In this document: positions 1 to 7,798 of the stretch, piece after piece
Layout: each line of letters opens with the position of its first letter
How positions within the stretch are numbered: position 1 is the first letter of the stretch
DNA from: an uncultured Clostridia bacterium
GTDB taxonomy: Bacteria; Bacillota; Clostridia; UMGS1883
Direction of reading: 5' to 3'
Assembly (NCBI GenBank): GCA_947624455.1
Contig: CANQKL010000019.1
Coordinates: 1 to 16,228 of the forward strand
Length of the DNA stretch: 16,228 nucleotides
Position numbers and translations under genes: made by a program
Notes under the pieces: model-generated
Told to the model about the DNA's origin: nothing
Databases searched by the model: none
The model's input: only the letters and a program-made list of their open reading frames with translations

Positions 1-1112
1 TGGCTCCGGGCCTCATTGATATGCACGTCCACCTCCGGGACCCGGGCTACGAGTACAAGGAGGACATCGAAAGCGGCGCCCGCGCCGCTCAAAAGGGCGG
101 CTTCACCGGCGTGGCCTGTATGCCCAACACCAACCCCGTCGCCGACAATAAGACCGTGATAAAGTACATAACCGACCGGGCAAAGGAAGTCGGTATGTGC
201 AAGGTCTATCCAATAGCCGCCATTACCAAGGGCATGAAGGGGGAGGAGCTGACCGAGATGGGCGATCTGCGCTCCGCCGGGGCGGTAGCTGTCTCCGACG
301 ACGGCAAGCCCGTCAAAAGCGGCGGCGTTATGCAGCGGGCCATAAAGTACGCCTCCATGTTCGGTCTGCCGGTCATAAGCCACTGTGAGGAAATGAGCCT
401 GATGGACGGAGGAGTGATGAACGAGGGCTTCACCGCCACGTCCCTGGGCCTGCGGGGCATATCTCCGGCGGTGGAGGAGGTCATGGTCAGCCGCGACATA
501 ATAATCGCCGAGCATGAGGGCCTGCCCGTTCACATCGCTCACATCAGCACCAAGGGCAGCGCCGAGCTGGTACGTCAGGGCAAGCGCCGGGGCGTAAAGG
601 TCACCTGCGAGACCTGCCCCCACTACTTCACCCTCACCGAGGAGGCCGTGGGCGACTTTGACACAAACGCCAAAATGAATCCGCCCCTGCGCACTCAGGA
701 GGATGTGGAAGCCATAATCGAGGCAATAAAGGACGGCACCGTTGACGCCATAGTTACCGACCACGCGCCCCACCACATAGATGAGAAACGGCTGGAGTTC
801 GAGCTGGCCCTGAACGGCATAATCGGCCTTGAAACCAGCCTGCCTCTGGGCATAACCAAGCTGGTGAGGCCCGGACACATCAGCCTCGGCGATTTGATAT
901 ACAAAATGAGTACTGGCCCGGCCAAGATACTGGGCCTCGAGGCCGGAGAGATAAAGGTGGGCCGCGCCGCCGACCTGACCATATTTGACCCGGAGGAAAA
1001 GTTCACCGTGGACGTTTCCAAATTCCAGAGCAAGAGCAAAAACTGTCCCTATGACGGAATGGAGCTTTACGGAAAGGTTTATAATACTGTATTGGACGGA
1101 GTTGTGAAATAA
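1..1112 (+). CDS. pyrC: Dihydroorotase (5'-truncated by window edge)
   Basis: Cyclises carbamoyl-aspartate to dihydroorotate, the third step of UMP synthesis, in the cytoplasm. The reading frame is open from base 3, so the true start lies outside the window; the ATG at 21 is an internal Met of the metal motif. The visible part shows the amidohydrolase signature: the zinc-binding HVH with the following LRDPG right at the window start, the ISHCEE and HIAHIST segments with metal-ligand histidines, CPHYFTL, the NPPLR substrate-binding segment and the late VTDHAPHH motif carrying the catalytic Asp. About 370 residues are visible, so only roughly 50 are missing for a normal 420–430 residue class I enzyme of the PyrC/AllB type. 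Its stop shares one base with the pyrF start (TAATG), implying translational coupling. Allantoinase or hydantoinase are family alternatives, but the pyr neighbours decide for PyrC. Confidence 0.95.
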   Translation, partial: APGLIDMHVHLRDPGYEYKEDIESGARAAQKGGFTGVACMPNTNPVADNKTVIKYITDRAKEVGMCKVYPIAAITKGMKGEELTEMGDLRSAGAVAVSDDGKPVKSGGVMQRAIKYASMFGLPVISHCEEMSLMDGGVMNEGFTATSLGLRGISPAVEEVMVSRDIIIAEHEGLPVHIAHISTKGSAELVRQGKRRGVKVTCETCPHYFTLTEEAVGDFDTNAKMNPPLRTQEDVEAIIEAIKDGTVDAIVTDHAPHHIDEKRLEFELALNGIIGLETSLPLGITKLVRPGHISLGDLIYKMSTGPAKILGLEAGEIKVGRAADLTIFDPEEKFTVDVSKFQSKSKNCPYDGMELYGKVYNTVLDGVVK

Positions 1113-2035
1113 TGGATAAATTGATCGAAGCCATAATTGCCAAGGACTATAACCCCACCGTGGCGGGCCTTGACCCCAAGCTGGACTATGTGCCGGAATA
1201 TATAGTGGACGAATGTCTCAAAAACGCCGCCGACCCATTCCAGGGCGCGGCGGAGGCCCTGTTCCGGTTCAATAAGACCCTCATCGACAGCCTTTACGAC
1301 ATCGTTCCGGCGGTGAAGCCCCAGTCCGCCTACTATGAGATGTACGGCGTTCCCGGACTTATCTGTCTGCAAAGGACCATGGACTACGCCAAAAGTAAGG
1401 GTATGTACGTCATTTTGGACGTAAAGCGGGGCGACATCGGCGCAACAGCCGAGGCTTACAGTCACGCCTACATCGGCAAGACCGCCGTCGGCGGTCAGGA
1501 ATACCGGGCCTTCGGACCCGACAGCCTTACGGTAAACCCCTACCTTGGCACCGACGGTCTAAAGCCCTTTGTGAAGGACGCCGAGGAGTGGGACAAGACC
1601 CTGTTCATCCTTGTCAAGACCTCCAACCCCTCCAGCGGCGAGCTTCAGGACTTAGTGATAGACGGGGAACACATATACGAAAAGACCGCCGCCCTTGTGC
1701 GCACTTTGGGCGAACCCAGCGTGGGCAGGTACGGCTACAGCCGGGTGGGAGCCGTGGTGGGCGCCACCTATCCCGAGCAGATAAAGGAGCTGCGGGCCAA
1801 GATGCCTAACACCTTTTTCCTTGTGCCGGGCTACGGCGCGCAGGGGGGCAAGGCTCAGGACGTGGCCCTCGCCTTTGACAAAAACCGCCTTGGAGCCATA
1901 GTCAACTCCAGCCGGGGCATAATGTGCGCCTACAAAAAGGGCGACTGGAAGCCCGAGCAGTTCGGCGAGGCGGCCCGTGCCGAGGCCATACGTATGCGGG
2001 ACGACATTTTGTCCGCTTTGGGGGGAACAAAATGA
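1112..2035 (+). CDS. pyrF: Orotidine 5'-phosphate decarboxylase
   Basis: Decarboxylates OMP to UMP, the last step of the de novo pyrimidine pathway. The protein has 307 residues, which fits the longer subgroup of the family (about 270–310 residues) rather than the ~240-residue Bacillus/E. coli form. The catalytic signature is clear: DVKRGDIG, with Asp103, Lys105 and Asp108 forming the alternating charged network. Further hallmarks are TVNPYLG, VKTSNPSS, VGATYP, VPGYGAQGG for phosphate binding and VNSSRGI near the C-terminus. The start ATG overlaps the pyrC stop by one base, and the gene ends in an ATGA overlap with pyrK. Gene order pyrC–pyrF–pyrK–pyrD differs from Bacillus, where pyrF follows pyrD; the assignment itself is secure. 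Confidence 0.96.
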   Translation: MDKLIEAIIAKDYNPTVAGLDPKLDYVPEYIVDECLKNAADPFQGAAEALFRFNKTLIDSLYDIVPAVKPQSAYYEMYGVPGLICLQRTMDYAKSKGMYVILDVKRGDIGATAEAYSHAYIGKTAVGGQEYRAFGPDSLTVNPYLGTDGLKPFVKDAEEWDKTLFILVKTSNPSSGELQDLVIDGEHIYEKTAALVRTLGEPSVGRYGYSRVGAVVGATYPEQIKELRAKMPNTFFLVPGYGAQGGKAQDVALAFDKNRLGAIVNSSRGIMCAYKKGDWKPEQFGEAARAEAIRMRDDILSALGGTK

Positions 2036-2775
2036 GAGAAGATTTAAAATGCGAAATAATATTCAAGCGTGAGATCGCGCCCAATCAGATAGAGTTTATA
2101 CTCAAAAACCGCCGTCTGGCCGAGGAGGCCCGGCCCGGACAGTTCGTGCATATAGCCATCGAAAACGGGGTCAATATCCTTCGACGTCCTATCAGCATCT
2201 GCGACAGCTTTATGGAGAATACCCGCATAATTTTCGAGATAAAGGGCGAGGGCACCCGCTGGCTGGCCGAAAGGCGGGAGGGCGACGTGCTGACCCTGAT
2301 GGGGCCTCTTGGCAACGGCTTTACAGTGGAACCGGGAAAGCGGGCCTTCGTCATTGGCGGCGGCATAGGAACTTTCCCTTTGTACAAGCTGTGCAAGACT
2401 TTGAACAAGCCCGAGATCTTCCTGGGCTTCCGAAATAAGGACATGGTGGTCATGGAAAACGAGTTTTCCATGACCGGCAACCTCCATATCGCCACCGACG
2501 ACGGCAGCTACGGCTATCACGGCTTTGCCATAACCATGGCCGAGGAGAAAATAGATGACTGCGACATCATCTACGCCTGCGGCCCGCGCCCCATGCTCAA
2601 GGCCGTAAAGGCTCTGGCCGAAAAGTACGGCAAAAAGGCCCAGCTCTCCATGGAGGAGCGGATGGGCTGCGGCATAGGGGCCTGTCTTGTGTGCGTGTGC
2701 AAAACCACCACCGGCAACCGTCAGGTCTGCCTACAGGGGCCGGTGTTCGAAGCGGACGAAGTTATATTTGATTGA
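2032..2775 (+). CDS. pyrK: Dihydroorotate dehydrogenase B, electron-transfer subunit
   Basis: Iron-sulfur flavoprotein that passes electrons from the PyrD FMN through a [2Fe-2S] cluster and FAD to NAD+. It has 247 residues. In order: an N-terminal ferredoxin-reductase-like FAD-binding barrel with RRPIS at residues 51–55; a nucleotide-binding domain with GGGIG at 109–113 and a YACGPRPML segment; and a C-terminal cluster-binding segment with Cys213, Cys218, Cys221 and Cys233 in the PyrK spacing. An extra Cys223 sits between the last two ligands. The start is the ATG at 2032 in an ATGA overlap with pyrF, preceded by a run of six Gs. The same frame is open upstream to 1924, but that part lies inside pyrF and adds a non-homologous arginine-rich stretch. 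The partner pyrD follows after 12 bases. Confidence 0.95.
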   Translation: MREDLKCEIIFKREIAPNQIEFILKNRRLAEEARPGQFVHIAIENGVNILRRPISICDSFMENTRIIFEIKGEGTRWLAERREGDVLTLMGPLGNGFTVEPGKRAFVIGGGIGTFPLYKLCKTLNKPEIFLGFRNKDMVVMENEFSMTGNLHIATDDGSYGYHGFAITMAEEKIDDCDIIYACGPRPMLKAVKALAEKYGKKAQLSMEERMGCGIGACLVCVCKTTTGNRQVCLQGPVFEADEVIFD

Positions 2776-2787
2776 GGAGGCGGAATT

Positions 2788-3699
2788 ATGAACACTAAAG
2801 TGAATTTTTGCGGGATAGAGTTTGACAATCCCGTACTCACCGCCTCGGGAACCTATGGCTTCGGCCTGGAATACGACCAGTATTACAATATCTCCCAGCT
2901 TGGCGGAATCAGCGTCAAGGGCCTGACCCTCAAGGAGCGGGAGGGCAATCCCACGCCCCGCATCGCCGAGACCTACGGCGGTATGCTCAACAGCGTGGGT
3001 CTGCAAAATCCCGGCGTCGAGACCTTCAAGAGCTTTTATCTGCCCAAGCTGAAAGCTGAAAAGACCTGCAAGGTCATCGCCAACATCGCCGGTTCCACCG
3101 TGGAGGATTACGCCGAAATGGCCCGAAGCCTGCGGGATACGGCGGTGGATATGCTGGAAGTGAACATAAGCTGCCCCAACGTGAAAAACGGCGGCATGGC
3201 CTTCGGCACCGACCCGAAAATGGTGGAAACCATCACCAAAGCAGTCAAGAGCGAGGCCGCCCAGCCCGTGGTCATGAAGCTCAGCCCCAACGTCACCGAC
3301 ATTACCGAAATGGCCCGGGCCGCCGAAAGCGCCGGAGCCGACGGACTTTCCCTGATAAACACCCTCTTAGGTATGAAGATCGACGTCCGTACCCGCCGCC
3401 CTATTTTAGCCAACAACATGGGCGGTTACAGCGGCCCCGGCGTAAAGCCCGTGGCCGTCCGCATGGTGTATCAGGTCGCCAAGGCCGTCAAGATACCCAT
3501 TATCGGCATGGGCGGCATAATGAACGGCGAGGACGCGGTGGAGTTCATGCTGGCGGGGGCCAGCCTTGTAATGGTGGGTACCGCCAACTTTACCGATCCC
3601 TTCGCCGCGCTCAAGGTCAAGAACGGCATAATCGACTATATGCGCCGCTATGGCGTAGAGGACGTTAACGAGCTCATCGGAGCGGTAATACCCAATTAA
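2788..3699 (+). CDS. pyrD: Dihydroorotate dehydrogenase B (NAD+), catalytic subunit
   Basis: Oxidises dihydroorotate to orotate on FMN. The 303-residue protein is the class 1B type, which works as a heterotetramer with PyrK. Diagnostic features are ASGTYGFG near the N-terminus, NSVGLQNPG, NISCPNVKNGG with the catalytic base Cys129 (class 1 enzymes use Cys, class 2 Ser), KLSPNVTD, GGYSGPGVKPVA and the FMN-phosphate segment with GMGGI and MVGTANF. A GAGGAGG ribosome site overlaps the pyrK stop and lies 7–8 bases before the ATG. PyrK next door confirms the NAD-linked form rather than the fumarate-linked 1A form. No pyrE is visible in the window, so orotate phosphoribosyltransferase must be encoded elsewhere or upstream. 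Confidence 0.97.
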   Translation: MNTKVNFCGIEFDNPVLTASGTYGFGLEYDQYYNISQLGGISVKGLTLKEREGNPTPRIAETYGGMLNSVGLQNPGVETFKSFYLPKLKAEKTCKVIANIAGSTVEDYAEMARSLRDTAVDMLEVNISCPNVKNGGMAFGTDPKMVETITKAVKSEAAQPVVMKLSPNVTDITEMARAAESAGADGLSLINTLLGMKIDVRTRRPILANNMGGYSGPGVKPVAVRMVYQVAKAVKIPIIGMGGIMNGEDAVEFMLAGASLVMVGTANFTDPFAALKVKNGIIDYMRRYGVEDVNELIGAVIPN

Positions 3700-3717
3700 A
3701 TTTAAGGAATGATATTT

Positions 3718-5640
3718 ATGGATAAATTTTACATCACAACTGCCATTGCCTATACCTCCAGAACCCCTCATATAGGCAACACCTATGAGATAGTGCTTAC
3801 CGACGCCATCGCCCGGTGGAATCGCTTCATAGGTAAGGATGTGTTCTTTTTGACCGGCACCGACGAGCACGGTCAGAAAATTCAGGAGATAGCCGACGCC
3901 GCAGGGATAACTCCCCAGCAGCACGTGGACAAGATAGCGGGCGAGATCAAAAAAATAGCTGAGATGCTGAATATCAGCTATGACAAGTTCATCCGCACCA
4001 CCGACGACTACCACATGAAGGCCGTTCAGGGCATTTTCAAGCGGCTCTATGACCAGGGCGATATCTACAAGAGCGAGTACGAGGGCTGGTACTGCACTCC
4101 CTGCGAAAGCTTTTGGACCGAGACCCAGCTCAAGGACGGCAAGTGTCCCGACTGCGGGCGGGAGGTAAAGCGTACCCGAGAGGAGGCATATTTCCTCAAG
4201 CTCAGTAAGTACCAGGATCGGCTGCTCAAGTACATCGAGGATCACCCCGACTTTATCCAGCCCGAGTCCAGAAAAAAGGAAATGGTAAATAACTTCCTGA
4301 AGCCCGGCCTCCAAGACCTCTGCGTCAGCCGGACCAGCTTCACCTGGGGCATACCGGTGGAGTTTGATCCCGGTCACGTTATTTACGTGTGGATAGACGC
4401 TCTGTCCAACTATATAACAGCTCTGGGCTACACCACAGGGGAAAAGGGAGAGCTTTACAAAAAGTACTGGCCCGCGGATGTTCACATCATCGGCAAGGAT
4501 ATCCTCCGTTTCCACACCATATACTGGCCCATCATGCTCATGGCGCTGGGCGAACCTCTGCCCAAGCAGGTTTTCGGCCACCCGTGGATGCTTTTCGGCG
4601 AGGAAAAAATGAGCAAGAGCCGGGGCAATGTCATTTACGCCAGCGACCTCGTTTCCCGCTTTGGAGTTGACGCGGTGCGCTACTATATGCTCCACGAAAT
4701 GCCCTTCGCCCAGGACGGCGCCATAACCTACGATGTGTTCATGAGCCGCTACAACAGCGACCTCGCCAACACTCTGGGCAATCTGGTAAACCGGACTGTG
4801 GCCATGGTAAACAAATACTTTGACGGCCTTATCCAGCCCGGCGATGTGGAAGGCGACTTTGACGCCGACCTTAAAAATACCGCCCTCGCCGCCGCCCGAA
4901 ATGTGACCGAAAGCATGAAAAATCTTCGCGTGGCCGACAGCCTTGACCACATCTGGACCGTTGTCAATCGGGCCAACAAATATATCGACGAGACTACCCC
5001 GTGGATACTTGCAAAGGACGATGCCCAAAAGGGCCGTTTGGGGACGGTGCTTTACAACCTCATCGAGTGCATACGCTTCATCGCCGCGCTCCTCAGCTCC
5101 TTTATCCCAGAAACGTCGGAGCGCATAGCCGCTCAGATAAACGCCTCCGCGCTGGACTATGCCAGTCTTGGAGCCTTTGGCGCAACTAAGGCCGGAACTA
5201 AGGTCGCCGCCGGTGAGCCGCTTTTTGCCAGAATTGACATTGAAAAAACCATGAAGGAAATAGAGGCTTCCATGGCCGCGCCCGAGGAGCCAGCCGTTCC
5301 CGAACCCGAGCATAAGCCGGAAATAGACATCGAGACTTTCGCCAAGCTGGAGCTGCGGGTTGGCAAGGTTTTGGAGTGCGAAAAGGTAAAGCGGGCGAAG
5401 AAGCTGCTTAAAATGCAGATCGACCTGGGCTATGAAAAGCGGCAGGTACTCAGCGGCATCGCCCAGTGGTACGCGCCCGAGGAGCTTGTAGGGAAAAGAG
5501 TTATAGTCGTGGCTAACCTCAAGACCGCTATGCTCTGCGGCGAGGAGAGTCGGGGCATGATACTCTGCGCCAGCGAGGGCGATCAGCTCACCGTCGTCGC
5601 TCCCGAAGCCGATATCCCCCTGGGCAGCGAGGTGCGGTAA
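3718..5640 (+). CDS. metG: Methionyl-tRNA synthetase with C-terminal tRNA-binding domain
   Basis: Charges tRNA-Met with methionine in the cytoplasm. The protein has 640 residues. The class I signatures are HIGN at 18–21 (HIGH motif) and KMSKS at 297–301. A zinc knuckle is formed by Cys126, Cys129, Cys143 and Cys146. A helical anticodon-binding domain follows (about 340–510), then a Pro/Glu-rich linker and an OB-fold tRNA-binding/dimerisation domain (about 536–640, with LELRVGKV and VVANLKTAMLCGEESRGMIL). I chose the ATG at 3718 because AAGGA at 3704–3708 sits 9 bases before it; the in-frame ATG at 3709 directly abuts that ribosome site. The gene follows pyrD after 18 bases with no terminator, so it appears cotranscribed with the pyr genes, and it overlaps tatD by one base. 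Confidence 0.96.
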   Translation: MDKFYITTAIAYTSRTPHIGNTYEIVLTDAIARWNRFIGKDVFFLTGTDEHGQKIQEIADAAGITPQQHVDKIAGEIKKIAEMLNISYDKFIRTTDDYHMKAVQGIFKRLYDQGDIYKSEYEGWYCTPCESFWTETQLKDGKCPDCGREVKRTREEAYFLKLSKYQDRLLKYIEDHPDFIQPESRKKEMVNNFLKPGLQDLCVSRTSFTWGIPVEFDPGHVIYVWIDALSNYITALGYTTGEKGELYKKYWPADVHIIGKDILRFHTIYWPIMLMALGEPLPKQVFGHPWMLFGEEKMSKSRGNVIYASDLVSRFGVDAVRYYMLHEMPFAQDGAITYDVFMSRYNSDLANTLGNLVNRTVAMVNKYFDGLIQPGDVEGDFDADLKNTALAAARNVTESMKNLRVADSLDHIWTVVNRANKYIDETTPWILAKDDAQKGRLGTVLYNLIECIRFIAALLSSFIPETSERIAAQINASALDYASLGAFGATKAGTKVAAGEPLFARIDIEKTMKEIEASMAAPEEPAVPEPEHKPEIDIETFAKLELRVGKVLECEKVKRAKKLLKMQIDLGYEKRQVLSGIAQWYAPEELVGKRVIVVANLKTAMLCGEESRGMILCASEGDQLTVVAPEADIPLGSEVR

Positions 5641-6407
5641 TGCTCTTTGACACTCACGCCCACTATGACGACGAGCGCTTCGACCCGGACAGGGAGGAGC
5701 TTTTGGCCTCTCTGCCGGAAAAGGGCGTCGATCTCGTGATAAACGTGGGCTATGATATGCCCTCCTCGGAAAACAGCGTGGCTCTGGCGGAAAAATACCC
5801 CTACATTTATGCGGCTGTAGGCGTCCATCCCCACGACGCAAAGACTCTCACCGAGGGGGACTGCGTCCGGCTTTTGGAGCTTTCGAGACACCCGAGGGTT
5901 GTGGCGATCGGCGAGATAGGACTTGACTACCACTACGATCTGTCCCCTCGGGACGTGCAGCGGACGGCCTTTGCCCGGCAGATAGAGCTGGCAAAGGAGG
6001 CCGGCCTGCCCTTTGCGGTTCACGAGCGGGAAGCCTGTAAGGACTGCCTTGACGTGCTTAAGGCCCAGGGCGTGGGGGAAAGGGCCGGCGTTATGCACTG
6101 TTTCAGCGGCAGCCGCGAAACGGCGAAAATTTTGCTGGATATGGGTATGTATATTTCCGTTGGCGGGCCGGTGACATTTAAAAATAACGTAAAAACCGTT
6201 GATATGGTGGATTACGTTCCCCTTGACCGGCTGTTCATCGAGACGGACAGCCCCTATCTCGCTCCGGCGCCTCATCGGGGCAAGCGCAACGACAGCTCCC
6301 TCGTACTCCATGTGGCGGAAAAAATCGCTGAGATAAAGGGCCTTTCAGTGGAGGAGGTCGCCGCCGTAACAAAGGAAAACGCGAAAAAATTCTTCGGAAT
6401 AGCGTAA
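5640..6407 (+). CDS. tatD: TatD-family metal-dependent hydrolase/DNase
   Basis: A 255-residue TIM-barrel hydrolase of the TatD/YcfH/YabD group; members have metal-dependent DNase or 3'-exonuclease activity, though the physiological substrate here cannot be read from sequence. Metal-site residues are all present: His6 and His8 in the N-terminal THAH motif, Glu92 in EIGLDYHYD, His128 in VHER, His153 in MHCFSGS and Asp203 in ETDSPYLAP. Length is typical. The start ATG shares a base with the metG stop (TAATG). The metG–tatD neighbourhood is conserved in Firmicutes (metS–yabD in Bacillus); the usual followers rnmV and ksgA are absent here, and a terminator follows instead. Bacillus-style naming would be yabD. 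Confidence 0.93.
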   Translation: MLFDTHAHYDDERFDPDREELLASLPEKGVDLVINVGYDMPSSENSVALAEKYPYIYAAVGVHPHDAKTLTEGDCVRLLELSRHPRVVAIGEIGLDYHYDLSPRDVQRTAFARQIELAKEAGLPFAVHEREACKDCLDVLKAQGVGERAGVMHCFSGSRETAKILLDMGMYISVGGPVTFKNNVKTVDMVDYVPLDRLFIETDSPYLAPAPHRGKRNDSSLVLHVAEKIAEIKGLSVEEVAAVTKENAKKFFGIA

Positions 6408-6412
6408 CAAAT

Positions 6413-6452
6413 AAAATCACCCCGGCATATTATATCCCGAGGTGATTTTTTT
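6413..6452 (+). terminator. Intrinsic terminator after tatD, overlapping a ribosome site
   Basis: A hairpin pairs AAAATCACC (6413–6421) with GGTGATTTT (6441–6449). After one C·A mismatch the stem continues as CGG (6423–6425) with CCG (6437–6439), leaving an 11-base loop. The 3' side runs into seven Ts (6446–6452). This closes the pyr–metG–tatD operon. The 3' arm also contains GAGGTGA (6439–6445), which is correctly placed as Shine-Dalgarno for the ATG at 6453. Confidence 0.85.
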
Positions 6453-6659
6453 ATGGAAAATTCCAACGGCAAAAAGTGCTGGTGCTACCTTACATATGTG
6501 TTTTCAGTGGACGATGTTCCGCCCCTGCCTCTGCCCCGCAAGGACGGTCAGGCGACGGTCGCCCTCAGCCCCGCCGCCCCTGTGGAGGCCGTCCCCGGCC
6601 CTCAGGGCTTTGAACCTCAGTGGTTTTTCAATCAGAAGTTCCCCGAGGACGAAGAGTAA
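6453..6659 (+). CDS. Small protein of unknown function, 68 residues
   Basis: I do not recognise a family. The ORF starts 7 bases after a GAGGTGA ribosome site that is part of the tatD terminator hairpin. The protein begins with a polar stretch, then a hydrophobic/aromatic segment with a CWC motif and YLTYVFSVDD, then a proline-rich part (PPLPLP, repeated Pro-Ala/Gly) and an acidic end (EDEE). No signal peptide or membrane helix is evident. Codon choice (GC-rich third positions, coherent composition) looks coding; overlapping frames give Arg/Ser/Pro-rich nonsense. The short gap to the ldhA promoter means no strong promoter of its own is seen, so expression would need read-through of the terminator or a promoter inside tatD. 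A real but minor gene is likely; a chance ORF is not excluded. Confidence 0.55.
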   Translation: MENSNGKKCWCYLTYVFSVDDVPPLPLPRKDGQATVALSPAAPVEAVPGPQGFEPQWFFNQKFPEDEE

Positions 6660-6668
6660 AAAAATATT

Positions 6669-6697
6669 TTGACAAAGGACGAAAGCCGTATTATAAT
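6669..6697 (+). promoter_or_regulatory. Consensus sigma-A promoter of ldhA
   Basis: TTGACA at 6669–6674, a 17-base spacer, and TATAAT at 6692–6697: every base matches the sigma-70/sigma-A consensus. An A/T-rich run directly upstream resembles an UP element. The start site would be near 6704, giving a leader of about 36 bases to the ldhA ATG at 6740. Confidence 0.9.
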
Positions 6698-6739
6698 GGA
6701 AACAGAGGATACACTAACAGAAGAAAGGCAGGAGTACTT

Positions 6740-7765
6740 ATGAAAATCGCGTTTTTTGACACAAAGCCCTATGATAAATCGTCCTTTGAAAAATTTGCCG
6801 GTGATATGGAGTTCACGTTTTATGAGACTCGGCTGGACGAGCGCACAGTGGGCCTGGCTCAGGGCCACGACGGGGTCTGCGTTTTTGTCAACGATGAGGT
6901 GACCGCCGCCGTTATCGACCGGCTGTACGAAATGGGCATCCGATTCATCGCCCTGCGCTGCGCCGGATATAACAATGTGGACGTGGAACACGCTTTCGGC
7001 AAAATACACGTTTTCCGTGTTCCGGCCTACTCGCCTTACGCCGTGGCGGAACACGCCATGGCCCTGCTGCTCACTTCCATAAGGCGCATACACAAGGCCT
7101 ATATCCGCACCAGAGATTTCAATTTCAGCCTTAGCGGGCTTACGGGCTTCGACCTCCACGGCAAGACCGTGGGCGTGGTGGGTACCGGAAAGATCGGGCG
7201 CATATTCATGGACATATGCCGAGGCTTTGGCATGGAGGTCATAGCCTATGACAAATTTCCGGCGGCGGACAGCGGCATAAATTATGTGGAGCTTGAGGAG
7301 CTTTTCCGCCGCAGCGACATAATCTCTCTCCACTGTCCGTTGACTCATGAAACCAACCACATGATCGACGCCGATGCCATAGAAAAAATGAAGAAGGGCA
7401 TCGTCATCGTCAATACCTCGCGCGGGGGCCTTATTGATGCTGAAGCCCTCTTGACCGGGATAAAGGAGCGAAAGGTGGGGGCCGCCTGCCTGGACGTGTA
7501 CGAGGAGGAGTCGGACATATTTTTCCGAGATTTTTCCGGCCACATAGTGGAGGACGACACTCTTGCCCGGCTCATATCCATGCCTAACGTCATTGTCACA
7601 TCTCATCAGGCTTTTCTCACCGAGGAGGCGCTGAACAATATCGCGGAGACCACCGTTGGCAACATACGCTCCTTTGTGGAAACGGGAATGTGCGACAACG
7701 AGCTGTGCTATCACTGCGGCAATATCGAGGACTGCAAAAAGCAGCGCAGAGAAAAATGCTTTTGA
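6740..7765 (+). CDS. ldhA: D-lactate dehydrogenase (D-2-hydroxyacid dehydrogenase family)
   Basis: Reduces pyruvate to D-lactate with NADH, regenerating NAD+ in fermentation. The 341-residue protein shows the full family layout: an N-terminal catalytic domain with LRCAGYNNVD and SPYAVAEHA (typical of D-LDH), a Rossmann domain with GVVGTGKIG at 145–153 and an acidic Asp after the next strand (AYDKFP, NAD rather than NADP), and the catalytic triad Arg228 (NTSRGG), Glu257 and His289 (SHQAF). The spacings equal those in E. coli LdhA. I chose the ATG at 6740, five bases after AGGAG; the open frame upstream crosses the promoter. The C-terminus carries an unusual tail with Cys318, 323, 326, 332 and 340. 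It is a single-gene unit with its own promoter and terminator. A related 2-hydroxyacid dehydrogenase specificity is possible. Confidence 0.9.
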   Translation: MKIAFFDTKPYDKSSFEKFAGDMEFTFYETRLDERTVGLAQGHDGVCVFVNDEVTAAVIDRLYEMGIRFIALRCAGYNNVDVEHAFGKIHVFRVPAYSPYAVAEHAMALLLTSIRRIHKAYIRTRDFNFSLSGLTGFDLHGKTVGVVGTGKIGRIFMDICRGFGMEVIAYDKFPAADSGINYVELEELFRRSDIISLHCPLTHETNHMIDADAIEKMKKGIVIVNTSRGGLIDAEALLTGIKERKVGAACLDVYEEESDIFFRDFSGHIVEDDTLARLISMPNVIVTSHQAFLTEEALNNIAETTVGNIRSFVETGMCDNELCYHCGNIEDCKKQRREKCF

Positions 7766-7798
7766 TAATAGAACCCTTGTGTTATATCCAATAAAGAC

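Noticed and set aside
1924..2031. Upstream in-frame start for PyrK
   Set aside because: The extension lies inside pyrF, is arginine-rich and non-homologous; the ATGA overlap start at 2032 gives the normal PyrK length.
3406..5841. Very long (811-codon) open frame on the − strand opposite pyrD, metG and tatD
   Set aside because: It lies antisense to metG with full catalytic motifs, has no ribosome site and a composition typical of antisense frames in GC-rich genes.
6442..6672. 76-codon frame overlapping the 68-residue small ORF
   Set aside because: Its ATG lies inside the terminator stem, the product is an Arg/Ser/Pro/Cys-rich mix without coherent features, and the 6453 frame has the ribosome site.
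6632..7714. 360-codon open frame on the − strand opposite ldhA
   Set aside because: Antisense shadow of a complete D-lactate dehydrogenase with intact active-site residues and its own promoter.
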